A program made the translations under genes and the position numbers. From Polyporus tsugae (Eukaryota; Basidiomycota; Agaricomycetes; Polyporales; Polyporaceae): a DNA stretch of 64,000 nt. The DNA is taken from NCBI GenBank assembly GCA_024305745.1, contig JAHRBS010000006.1:932501-996500 (forward strand), written 5' to 3'. Shown piece after piece: positions 42,919 through 53,475 of the stretch (positions within the stretch are counted from its first letter, which is position 1; every line of letters begins with the position of its first letter). A model generated the notes under the pieces. It searched no databases, was not told the DNA's origin, and was given only the letters and a program-made list of their open reading frames with translations.

Positions 42919-43877
42919 TCAGCACCAGCGCCAGCGAGACCGACGCTCCTTGTTGTTGTTGTTGTTCCCTGCACATCATGCGCAAACCGATCTCATCAGC
43001 ACGACACGAACCAGACCGTCCGAGGCCCAACCCAGGACGAAGAGGGCAAGGAAGGAAGGACCGACGTACCGAAGAAGCTCGCGCGGGGGTCGTACCGGCC
43101 ATGGAGCGGGTGGAAGAAGGCCGAGTTGGCGACGGCGAAGAGGACGGAGATGACGATGAGCGCGAAGGTCATCACCCAGCACATCCACGCGAACGCGACG
43201 AGCACGGTCAGCATGCGGCATTGCCAGTACCGGTCGCAGAAGAAGAGGTCGCCCCAGAGTGTCTGCGTGGCGTGGGCGTCAGTGTCTCTCATCTAATGGA
43301 GAAGAAGAAAGGCGTGGTGCGAGGAGGTCTCGGTGGGGTGAAGTGTCGGGAAGAGGGTCGAGACAGGACGAGGCGGAGGAGATAGGAAGACGACGTACCG
43401 AGGCAATCGCGGCGCCGACCAGATACAACGTGAAGAGCGACATGAGCCCGAGGAGCTCAGCGGCGAAGCTCGAGAACCTGCCGTAGTCGTAACTCCGGTG
43501 GATGACATGGATGCTGTCATACGCAGCGGCGATCGTCAGCGCAGAACACACGGTGAGCCCCATGACCTCTTGGGTGGGGAGACGGAGGCGCTGATGATAA
43601 CGCACATGTACGACGACCAGAAGAGCGCGAGGACGGATGTGGCGAGGAGCTCGGCGGCGATAGGGTCGTAGAACGGCTTGCCATTGTTGAGCGGATCGTA
43701 TGCCGGGAGGAACAGCGTGTAGTGGAGCCGGGTGCCAGTCAGGCCTAGCAGGACGGCGGAGAAGAGCCACTGTGGGACGGGCACATCCGACAAGGTCAGT
43801 GCCGCCTCAATCGTTCAGCTCATGCGACATACCAGGACGACGTAAAGCCCGACACGGATACCGTTTACGGACGCCAT
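42919..43877 (-). CDS. MARVEL-like four-helix membrane protein, five exons, 216 aa
   Basis: Exons 43833-43877, 43552-43769, 43399-43513, 43070-43292 and 42919-42968. One intron (43514-43551, GTGTGT...GACAG) is only 38 nt. Four hydrophobic segments: around GIRVGLYVVLWLFSAVLLGL, AAELLATSVLALFW, AELLGLMSLFTLYLVGAAIA and VLVAFAWMCWVMTFALIVI. The tail is short, basic and Asn-rich (GNNNNKERRSRWRW), cytosolic by the positive-inside rule. MARVEL-type proteins organise membrane microdomains. The family call rests on topology and the Agaricomycete context, not on a diagnostic motif. Confidence 0.75.
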
Positions 43878-44664
43878 GTGTTGGATGGTTGTTAGCAGCA
43901 GGTGCTTGGAGATAGAGTAGGTTTCAAGGTTCCGAGGGACAACTAGAGTGTGAGGAAGAGACGAGGGACAAGAGGAGAATGAAGAGGGCTTTAAGGCTGG
44001 CAACGAGGACAGGGCAAGGTTCGTTGACCGCGAATGGTGTCATCGGAGGAACGGTGGACAACGTGTTGGCCTCGAGCAGGATGGCCGTAGCGGCAGTGCG
44101 CTCATGTCCCGTCCCGGTCCTTTTTCTGTCCGTCCAAGAGTGTTTGGCGTCAAGAACACGTTTGCGTTCCAGAGGGGCATGGACCGGCTCGTGAGTACGG
44201 ACATTGACCTGAAGCACAACGACCCTCGATGCAAGCCGGTTTTCAGCGGGGAAACGTACTCCCTCAATGCCTCAACTTGCAGGCCGATGATAAGCATTTT
44301 AGTGGGTGGACGTCCGGTGTTGTGGAGATCGGTGCCTTGGAATGCATCCCCCCCCCCGAGTAAGTCGGAAACTTGGACGAGGTATGCGGGATGTTATGTG
44401 ATACGCGTACCTATCGTGGAGATCACCTTGAGGTAGCGTGCTCGATGTGCTCCGGAGTCGGAAGTTTCCAAGTTCAAGTTTGCGTCTTTGAAGACCTGAC
44501 GCAGCCTCGTTGACGTCAAAATGAAAGCCTCAAGGCATGCGCGTAGGCTGTGCCGGCCCTACCTCCGCGAGTGCTTTCAAGTTAGAAGCGCGCTCGGGCC
44601 AAAAAAGCATTCCTCACCGAGATGAGAGGACAAACCTAGCCCGGCTAAAAGAAGCAGTTTAAAT
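43878..44664. other. Gene-free stretch
   Basis: Promoter side of the MARVEL-like gene and 3' flank of the tRNA. A TTTT run on the minus strand at about 44647-44650 could end Pol III transcription of the tRNA. Confidence 0.4.
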
Positions 44665-44735
44665 AGCAACTCCTGGTTTCGATCCAGGGACTTCAGGGTT
44701 ATGAGCCCTGCACGCTTCCACTGCGTCAAGTTGCT
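44665..44735 (-). tRNA. Initiator tRNA-Met (CAU), no intron
   Basis: The 71-nt cloverleaf is perfect: acceptor stem AGCAACT/AGTTGCT (7 bp), D stem ACGC/GCGT, anticodon stem CAGGG/CCCTG with loop CTCATAA, variable AAGTC, T stem CCTGG/CCAGG with loop ATCGAAA. An A-U first pair, three G-C pairs next to the anticodon loop and A at both ends of the T loop (in place of TTC) identify the eukaryotic initiator and not the elongator form. No CCA is encoded. Confidence 0.95.
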
Positions 44736-45809
44736 GTGTCAAGATACCTCATTTAAAATATATGACGACATCACAATCTGGATCAAGGCCGTCACAGGCC
44801 GCGGCCGTGGTCCAACTCTTTTCCCTCTCCTCTAGGCTAAAGTGTTGTTCGAAGCATGCGGCGTTGAGTATAGGTTTGTCTCATCCTCCCGGGTTGGTTG
44901 AGGAGCTTCTATCGCACCTGCGCACCTGCCAAAATCACTGCAGTACGTACTCGATCAATCTGCACTTCTAACCCCCAAGTCGGTCTGGGTGCCCACTGCA
45001 GGTCCCGGCCTTCCTACCACGAACACAATAATAAATATGGATGACCCAGCTTCAACTTGGGAAGGTCGCAGTACTATGCTCTGAACATATATGTGCCTAT
45101 TTAACGTTGAAGAGCACTCTTGACATTTGCCCGACAGACGGCCGCCAGAGACAGCGTACCGTTGAACCGGTAGCGACTCGTGCAAGAAGAAGATCGCATC
45201 CGCAGCAGCGCTCATGCACTAGCTCTCGGAGACTACGACGACCTGGTCTCGTACCCACCCATCTGTACTCCCACCGGAAGTGGCTACTACCACATGTCCA
45301 CTTCGCATACTACCTCGCCCCGGTTGAACCCTTTCGGCCAGGATTCTTTCAGTCGACAACACCTCCGTCTTTACTAACGCAGAAGCATAAGTACCGTCCG
45401 GGCTCCTCATGCGTCTTGGTCGACGCTTGATGTACGTGCTACATCCTTCTGGGGGAATCATTAGGCAAAATATAGTATGTTCGGAGATACAGCGCACGAA
45501 CCATGGTCTTGCCACTGGAGATGTCCACAACGAAGGTCGGCACGCTGTCAGAGGCCTACGGGATGGGGTGGTCGTTTGAAGATGGACACCACAACGAAAT
45601 TCAGGGGTGTCACATACGCGCTCCAGCCGTCCAGCCGTGCTTCGGTGGCTCCCGTTTCCCGGCGTCGACACGTTCATGTGATGGAGGATTTGCGTGCCGA
45701 ATTCTACGACATTGTTTACATCTCCCCTTGAGGACTTTTGCGCGTTGATCCTGTGGGATGAGCTGCTTAATATAATCGATGATCTGGCTGCCAATGGAGT
45801 CGGACGACC
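44736..45809. other. Gene-free stretch
   Basis: The right-hand part may be former coding tail of the seven-helix gene, because a minus-strand frame continues past its TAG stop to about 45220. Otherwise nothing is recognised. Confidence 0.4.
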
Positions 45810-47506
45810 CTACGTTGCGAGGAGCGTATTGCAGTACACTATTGTTGATTACAACCGGTCAGTGGAACGACGTCCGGTGGGATCAGGGGTATATACATAC
45901 ATCGTCCAGTTAGAAGCGCAAATGGGATGAAGATGAAGCGTCCTGGGAGAGCGGTGGTCTAGTGCCACCCAGTGAGTCCAAGTAGGACCAGACTCTCATT
46001 CATAGGAAAACCCTACGGTGATCATCTCGCCAGCTTTACAAATGCTGGTAAGGACCCCCCGGTTCACGGCATACATGATCAGCCGGCTAATCATCGAATC
46101 GGTCCTGTGCAGGTCACACATCAAATTAATTAGCCCATCATGCTCTCAGGGGGGGCGGGGGGGGGAGAGAGAAATACCTCTTGAAGCCAGTCCTTCTTGA
46201 ACGAAGGTAGTAGCAAAGCGCTGCCACAATGGCGATGTCGCATACCACACTCGTGCCGGCTGCAACGCCGGTGAGAGTTCGGATCTCAAGAGACCCGATG
46301 GAATATATATCACTAGTCGTGTAGCTAAAGCAGCGTCATCTGGTCAACTTCGCATCAGGGGAGATTTCGACGTGATGCACATACAGATGCGCAGACACTC
46401 CTGAAAAATGGGTTGTAACGTCAACGGCTATCGCATCGCACTAGAGCTCAATATGACATACGTATCCCGGTACCTGAATGAGTGTGCATGCCTCAATACT
46501 GTGCTCCTTGGTCACTACTAGTAAGTTGATCCACGCACCGAAAGAGCACAGAGCAAGGATAGCCTAAAAAAGTCCGCAGTCAAGATATCGCTCCATGTTG
46601 CGAAGGGATGGTCAACTTACGATGCCGCTCACGAGGGCTACGTTCCGCTTGCTCACTATTCCAATGTGTAGGAGCTGTCACGTCTCGTACATACTGGTAC
46701 CAACTTAAGGCATGACTTACGAGCCCAGAGACGCCGCGCGAAAAACCTGATAGACGGTGAGAACGCCGGTCGACAGCTTGAAAATAGGTACGTACAGTTG
46801 TGTGAGTGTTCCTATCAGGACCTGCAGGTCGACCACTATCAGTCTAAACTATCAAGATCGACATTAATCGTAGAAACGTTACAGAGACTCCATCCTCGAG
46901 CTAAAATTATGGTGAGCTTCCACTTGATCTACCGATCCAGTACTGTGCTACTCACCGCCATGACGCTGTAGTGCAATGCATTAAGTGGAAGACTGACGAA
47001 TGAGTGGACCATGCAAACTCACGGAGGGGTGACGAGCAGTGACGACGGGTCTCCGAAATCGGTTACAACGTATTCATAAAGGCCACAGACAGTCAGGACC
47101 ACCGAGATGGTGTCAAGGACACTGCACGTGGTCATGGTTGAAACCAGGCAAAGCGAGTGCACTATATTTTTGGGTACGTACAATAGGCATGCGACCTTCG
47201 CAACCCGGACACATTAGTTCATGTTGAGTGCTGCCACCGGACACGGGTCCCCATACTCACAAAAGATCTCATATGACTCGTAGTAGAATGTTCGCCGCTC
47301 TTCCGGAAGTACACGTAGGCCTGCAAAACGGTGATGCCATATCGACTGCTCCGTGACCTGATCAGACCGGGTTGTGTATGTCGAAAGAGGATCAGTAGGA
47401 CGCACCCTGTGGAAACAAAAGTGCCGATCGTGAGGCAGGCAAGAGATTCCTTGACACCCGAAAGGACCGCCGGCGTCAGATCGGGTTGAACGATAGACTG
47501 GGCCAT
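45810..47506 (-). CDS. DUF6534-type seven-helix membrane protein, many exons, possibly decaying
   Basis: Pieces in family order on the minus strand: MAQSIVQPDLT (47506), LTIGTFVSTG, YGITVLQAYVYF, SVLDTISVVLTVCGLYEYVVTDFGD, LEDGVSVxVLIGTLTQLFFARRLW, SKRNVALVSGI, AILALCSFGAWINLLVV, IRTLTGVAAGTSVVCDIAIVAALCYYL, RTGFKR, TDSMISRLIMYAVNRGVLTSIC and VYCNTLLAT. This is the layout of the large DUF6534 family of Agaricomycete membrane proteins, whose function is unknown. About ten introns are needed. At least one donor is weak (GTCCTA), one junction does not keep phase, and TAG comes where relatives read LLATLNAR. It could be a functional gene with a short tail or an early pseudogene. Confidence 0.6.
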
Positions 47507-48448
47507 GAGAGATGAGGTGTGGGGGTTCGATACTGCTGGAGTTCCCAGAAAAGTTGTAAGCTTTATGAAGCAGAGAGTGGCGCTAGAACCTTTCCTACGT
47601 TGTCTCCACGCGAAGGCCTTGTGAGCCGTCATCTCTCCGAGGGCGCTGATGTATAGCCAATATACGCATGCAGTGATAGGAAACCTTACCGGCGACTCCA
47701 AATGCGAGCGCGAGCACTTGTTTTTGGGGGGACCACATCGGTGTATCACGCCGACGCGAACCGGATCGTGGACCTTAACAGGCTAGGTGAGATCCTGTCT
47801 TAGCCCCTACAAAGTTCGTAGCTATTCCTTGGCCTGAGGACAGGCTCTGGTCTGTCGTCGCTTGAGGTCAGCTCCACTGCGTTAGGTTCTGTCAGTGCTG
47901 GCTGGCAGTTTTGAACAGCACACACCATCCAACACACTGCGTACATTTGGAGTACGTCCAACCGTGTTTTGGCTACTTGTAATGCGTTGGGGATTGTTCG
48001 CCACGGCGACGTGTCGCGGGCGCCATGAACCGTTGTGTTTGTACAAGCCCTTCCTTTTCATTCATCAGACCGGGCTAGTGACACATCAAGATAGAAGATG
48101 AAGCAGCGCGCCAAAATCACAGATAAGATGCAAGGAAGTGTTGAGAAGTGTGCAGGGCCCGTTGCAAAGCCACAATTTCTAGTCACCGGCCGAAATCAGT
48201 ACCCCGGAAACCGCACATTTATTGGCTATAAGAGCATCCGGACTTACAGACTCAGTTCTCCTAAATATGCCGGTCGCGGTCTCTTGTCCTCCTGACTTTA
48301 CTCGCTGCCCACTGCAGTTGAAGAATACAGTTGGAAGAGGGACAGTACAACAGTGGGGAAAGTATAGAGTACATCCAGGAACGAGAGTGAGTGAAAGCAG
48401 GGTGGTCCGGCCAAGGGAGAGTCGATATCAAGCATGGCGTGGCGAGGG
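47507..48448. other. Gene-free stretch
   Basis: Between the 5' end of the seven-helix gene and the 3' end of SPC25. No domain, repeat or RNA gene is seen. Confidence 0.45.
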
Positions 48449-49402
48449 TCATCGTCCCTGGATAGCGAGCTCCCGGAATGCTTCCCGCACGCGTCGGATG
48501 AAGGCGTAAATGTCCCGCGACTCGTTCAACTCGTCGAGGAGTATCGGTAGATTCGGCAGGAACGGCGTCGTCGTCGGTACTGTGCCGATGTTCGTCAGAG
48601 CCACTCACTAGTGGAAAGGTAGCGTTAGGGGGGCAGAGGGGGGCGTACCCTTGTATGCGCGACTGGAGACGTCGACGACGAGGCTGAACTCGCGCGCAAG
48701 GTCGGCGGGGTCGATGTGAGTGAAGCGGACGAGGACCTTGTCCTTGTCGATGCCCTCGACCGCGCACTTGAGTCGGTCCTCGCAGACAGTGACCTCGGGT
48801 TGGGTGCGGGCCGCGTGCCCCGTCAGGATTGACTGCTCACGCTTCCGTTCTGCCGAACACGGGGGTGTGTAAGTCTCGGCGGAGGGGTAGAGCAGGATCA
48901 GGGGACGTACCGCGCATGAGGTTGGCGGCGATGATACGGTGCTGCTCAATCTCGACGTCGAGCGATGCGCATTTCTCCTTGACGGACGCGAGCTGGCGGC
49001 GGAAGGTCGCCACGCTCACTTCGCTCTCCTTCTTCTCCTCCTGCTCTTTGTCTAGGACTGTGCACCATCGTGGGTCGAATTAGCACCGGTTCCGTGGATG
49101 GCCGTGCACCACGAAAGCGAAATTAGGGACACACCGGCGATGAGCTCAATCTCCCGGAGCTTGCTCTGGTTGGTCTCCGTCTCTATCTGGGTCGTCTTCT
49201 CCGCGATCTTCTTCTTCTCCGCTGCGAATACGTTCTTCCTGTTCGTGATCTCCGTCACCGCGCGTTGGGTGTAGTTCGACACGGCTTTGAAGAAGTTGCG
49301 TGTCGAGGCCTCATACGCCTCTAGCCGGAGGTCGATCTGCGGGTTTTGCTGGGAAAGCACTGCAGGAAGGTCGAGCTTGGGGACGCGGAGGACCTTGGAC
49401 AT
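48449..49402 (-). CDS. SPC25: Kinetochore protein Spc25 (Ndc80 complex), four exons, 248 aa
   Basis: Spc25 pairs with Spc24 and anchors the Ndc80 complex to the inner kinetochore. Exons 49135-49402, 48911-49057, 48649-48849 and 48449-48579. Residues from about 30 to 135 form a charged coiled coil (NRKNVFAAEKKKIAEKTTQI, ASVKEKCASLDVEIEQH). The C-terminal RWD-like globular domain shows LKCAVEGI, VLVRFTHIDPADLAREFSLV, SRAYK, LPILLDELNESRD and AFIRRVREAF, all typical of the family. Length fits fungal Spc25. It lies head to head with RPB9, the ATGs being 229 nt apart, so a shared bidirectional promoter is likely. Confidence 0.92.
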
Positions 49403-49631
49403 AGCGGTAATGGAGGTATGCAGGACAGAGAGGAAGAGGGACGAGCGAAGAGGTCCGCTTGTGGCAACTCGGAGTCGGAGGACAACCTGGACCAGGACAG
49501 TTGGACGCGTCGCGCGTTGGCGCGCTTCGAGCATGTGACTGTGCAGCAAGCGCTTACAAGTAAACGGCTCTTTCACCGCAACCGCGACCACCTCCGACCT
49601 CCTACGTCTTGCTACTCCTACCTCCCTTGCT

Positions 49632-50262
49632 ATGGCAAGTGCCTATCACGCGCCAAGGAAATTAAGAACAGTGCTGACGGCTGTTACTCTCCTATGACAC
49701 CACCAGGCTTCCCTTCACTTCTGCTCCGAGTGCAACAACCTTCTTTACCCCAAGGCAGACCCGCAGCGTCGCGTGATGGTCTACGCTTGCCGTATTTGCG
49801 CGTACGACGAGATTGGGGAGAACCAGTGCGTGTACAGGAACGATCTGTTAACCGTAACAAAGTGAGTTCCCTCCCTGAAACCCCCTTCCGTTCCCCCACC
49901 GACTCGCGTTAACACTCGCGTAGGGAACAGGTTGGCGTGACCTCTGACCTCGGCTCGGATCCCACTCTGGTACGTGCACTTCTATTCAATGCCCATCTGA
50001 ATGGGCAGCAGCCAACCGAACTCCCTCCAGGCGCACCAGAAGATGATCTGCCCAAAATGCCACAACGACGAGTACGTCCCCGTCTTCGTTTGCACTCTCG
50101 CGACTTCTGATGTCGCTCCCTAGCGCTGTGTTCTTCCAGGACCAGTCCAAACGCAAGGAGACGCGGATGATTCTCTTCTATGTCTGCACAAAATGCAATC
50201 ATGCATTCACGGACCCGAGTCTAGACCTAGAACAGCAGCCAGAGATGCAACCAGATATGTGA
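49632..50262 (+). CDS. RPB9: RNA polymerase II subunit Rpb9, five exons, 127 aa
   Basis: Rpb9 is the small two-zinc-ribbon subunit that aids start-site selection, fidelity and TFIIS action. Coding exons: ATG alone (49632-49634), 49707-49861, 49924-49969, 50031-50071, 50124-50262. The first zinc ribbon is CSEC...CRIC, the second CPKC...CTKC. Other marks are YRNDLLTVTKE, SDLGSDPTL and KRKETRMILFYVC. The family start is M-A-S-x-H-F-C. That is obtained only if the ATG is joined directly to GCT TCC CTT CAC through an intron (49635-49706) with the non-canonical donor GCAAGT and acceptor CCAG. GC-AG introns use exactly this extended donor. No alternative ATG upstream gives the right frame. Confidence 0.9.
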
Positions 50263-50567
50263 TGGATGTTCTCTGGCTGTCTGCGTCCCAGCGGCCACGA
50301 CGCTCGTCGTGGCATCGGATGCCCTCTTCCCACTTGTATGATAGCTGTTGTATTGCTAATGATATTCAGATGTTTTAGACCAATGCACGGTGGACCGTAC
50401 GTTAGGATGATGTGTGGTACTACTGACGGTACTGTATGCTACAGCAGGTTATGCAATACATAGCGAGATAAGAACCCTGCAAGGTCCTGCTCGAGACAAG
50501 AACAACACATAACACAACATATCCACCTCCTTCCCTTCCTGTTCACACCTTCCCTCCCCACAGCGAA
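50263..50567. other. Convergent intergenic region
   Basis: 3' flanks of RPB9 and BTB gene 2; nothing recognised. Confidence 0.5.
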
Positions 50568-52589
50568 TCACCGGTCAACCGCGAAGATCTCATCCACGAC
50601 CCTCTCCACGAGCTTCGCTTCCCGCACCTGCATGTCGTCCTTACTCACCCCTTGCCCGCTCTCCGCGCGCTCAACCGCCCGCCTCCACTCCGCGACCTTC
50701 TCCTCGAGCACGGCCTCCCGTGCCCGCGCAAGCCGTGCCGTCGTCTGCAGACCCAGCACCTCCGCTTCCGCGTCCTCGAGTGGGTGCGCGCGCCCGCAGA
50801 GCTCGACATACGCGGGCCGCCGCCACGTGGGGATGCCGTACTTCTCCGCGAGGAAGACGCGCTCGACGGGGTCCAGGGGCGGGGAGGCGGCGTCGAGTGC
50901 GGAGATGGCGTGGGTGCGCGCGGCAGGAAAGGAGAGATGCGAGGCGGTGGAGAGGAGGAGGACGAGGTTGAGGATCGAGTCGTATTGCGGGCTCGATGCG
51001 CTGTGGGTTGGAGAGGCGATCAGTTTGGTGAGTCTCATTGCCATAATTCCAGCCGTTCGAGGGAAGGGGGAGACACGAAACACGTACCCGTGGTAGAGGA
51101 AGTGGAGGAGACACTCGAACTCGCGCTTGGAGACGTCAGGGAGGATGATCGCGGCGCGATCCGTCTTGCCCGCGCCGTGCACGAGCTCGCGCTGGAAGAA
51201 GTCCTTGAAGTACGTCGAGTCGCGCTCCAGGAAGTACCGGTGGATCCGGAACAGCGTGTTCTCGACCTATCCAGAGTGGCACAGGTGAGTGAGCCACGCG
51301 CCACACTCGACGAAACCACAGCCGGTACTCACGCGAAGGATGACGAGCTCGTCCTCCATGTAGAACATCGAGTGGTGGAGCGCGGGCTCGTCCTCGGGCG
51401 ACGGCGTGCGCTCGAATTGCTTGCTGCTCTCTGCGTGCCGCGCCTTCGCGGACGCACGCGGGTCCACCACGGGCGACGATGGTCGGGTCTGCGCGAGCGT
51501 CGAGCCCGGGCTCAACGGCGCCGGGGCCGACATCGCGGTGGGGCTCATGCGGCCGCCGCTCGAGCCCCGCGACGGCGGGCGATAGCTATTATCCTCTGGC
51601 GCAGATTGCGGTCGGCGGCCCTCGCCCTCTCTCTCAAGCGGGAGCGGCGACTGCAGTGCGAGTGGCGACTGGGACGGGGACGGGATGGGTGACATCGTCG
51701 TCCGCTGAGAGGCGCGCTGCGTGGACATACGGGGAGGTTGTGGAGGGAAGAAGCGGCGCTCCGCGTCTGATGCGGACTGGGGGATGTCGGGGAGCGGGAG
51801 AGAGACGAGGGGACTGTGGCAAAGCGGGGAGGGCGCGAGTCCGCTGTCGGACGACAGGGCCGACAAGTCCATCAGCCGGCGCTGGGCCACACTGGTGCGT
51901 TTCGCCTTGTTGAAGTGGTTCTTTGCGGACCTTCGTGGGCTCCCCCGCGGACTGAAACCGTGCACGGGTGGCGAGCGCGGCTCGTCCATTTCTAGTACTA
52001 CGCGCTCGACAGCGGAGGCGCGCCAAGCTGAATGCGACATGCTGTTGCTGTTGTCCTCGCCCTCGCTGTCGGTCTCGACGCGGGGGCTGTGATACGTGCG
52101 GTAGCCCTGGGCACGCATCGTCGGCGGGGATGCGGGCGAAGAGCGCGGTTTAGACGAGCTTCGCCGGCTGAGCGGGACGTCGACGCGGTCACGTTCACGG
52201 TCATCCGTGGGCGCGGGCGCGGCTGGACGGACCTGGGGCTCCCAGCTATTACTGTCCGCGTATACCTCCTCCCTCGCTTCCCTCGCCAGGTTGAGCATTG
52301 GCACGAGGGCTTTGCGGAGCGGGGAGGGCATCTCAGACGGCGGGGATGAGAGCGTCCAGGGGTCGGGAGATTGCGATCGTGGGGGTCGTTCGGGTTGGAG
52401 GTTGGGACTGGGGGGCGTACCCATCCTTGGAGTGGACATGGATGAACTCCCGGGGTACGATCGTGAAATTTGGTCGTTCTCGCGAGTCCGGTAGAGCTGC
52501 TGCGAGGACGATGCGATTGGGGAAGCTTCGATGAGGAAGTTGGTGTCAGTGCGCGGGCGGTGAAGGGCAGAGCGTCCTGGAGAAGACAT
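50568..52589 (-). CDS. BTB/POZ domain protein 2, three exons, 622 aa
   Basis: Exons 51333-52589, 51088-51266 and 50568-51000. The start at 52589 (MSSPGRSALHRP) is preferred over the in-frame ATG at 52640, which lies only about 20 nt from the TATA box. Residues 1-405 are Ser/Pro/Arg-rich and disordered. The BTB domain begins FYMEDELVILRVENTLFRIH and continues IILPDVSKREFECLLHFLYHG, then LNLVLLLSTASHLSFPAARTHAI and FLAEKYGIPTW. Intron positions and the 179-nt middle exon are the same as in BTB gene 1, so the two are paralogues with unequal disordered tails. Partner and role unknown. Confidence 0.88.
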
Positions 52590-52658
52590 ATCGAGGAGTG
52601 CGTAGGCTCTGGGAGCGAGATGAGATGGACGACCCGGCACCGGGCCTGCTGCTGAGAG

Positions 52659-52668
52659 TTTTATATCG
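52659..52668 (-). promoter_or_regulatory. TATA box of BTB gene 2
   Basis: The minus strand reads GATATAAAAC about 75 nt upstream of the chosen start at 52589. Confidence 0.55.
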
Positions 52669-53475
52669 TCCCTCGAGGCCTGCCGAAGGCCACGCTGTGG
52701 GGGCGTGGGCCCGCCACATCACTCCCCAAGCGCTTCGAGGCGCGTGTTGTTCGCTGTTTCTGGCGCGAGCCGTGGTCATTGTTCTGGGATACGCGAGGGT
52801 GAAGGTGTACGGAAATCGAGTAGGCCGTGAGCTCGACGTTCCATATGCTAACCGCATGACTTAAGATGTGGTCTAGACATGGTAGATCGCTCAAGAAAGC
52901 TGGCCAAGCGTTGGAACAAGTCGACGATCGCGGAGGTTTCAGAATTGATGGAACGTCCTCAGGGCGTCTTTTCTCTTCAATTGTAAGTTATCCGAGCAGG
53001 TGGCCTTGCACACGATCATACGGTGACCGACTGGAACGCTTCCACCTATAGTCATTATTCCCACTTACGAAAACGTACCAGGGACCCTTGCAGCAATGTA
53101 CACGCTTGTGGGAATGATAAGCCTCGTTCTACAAAACATCGCGCCGGCGGCTTGGAGCTGTTCTGTCACTTGGCGGTACCCCCACCGACGGTGACGGCAC
53201 ACGGGCATGATGCCTCAACCAACCCCACAAGTAATGGTAAGTGTTGACACATGTCCGCTAATGTACAACCACTCACACGAACATCCTTTCCTTCCTCAGC
53301 CATGCTTCTGGGAAATTTGAAGTTATTATTGTTACGGCTATCGAGACCTGATCCCACACACACAAGTCTGCATATGCCTGACGTCGATAAGCAGAGCGCA
53401 GGAATGCCTTTAATCCACCGACGACTCGACGAAGGGCGTGCCCGGCCTGCCGTGAACGCCCCAGGCAACCTTACG
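52669..53475. other. Divergent intergenic region, BTB gene 2 / amidase
   Basis: Holds both promoters. No strong TATA box is seen on the amidase side. Confidence 0.4.

Noticed and set aside
45219..45794. 191-codon minus-strand frame as an independent gene
   Set aside because: It follows directly after the TAG of the seven-helix gene and has a composition suggesting former coding tail or chance.
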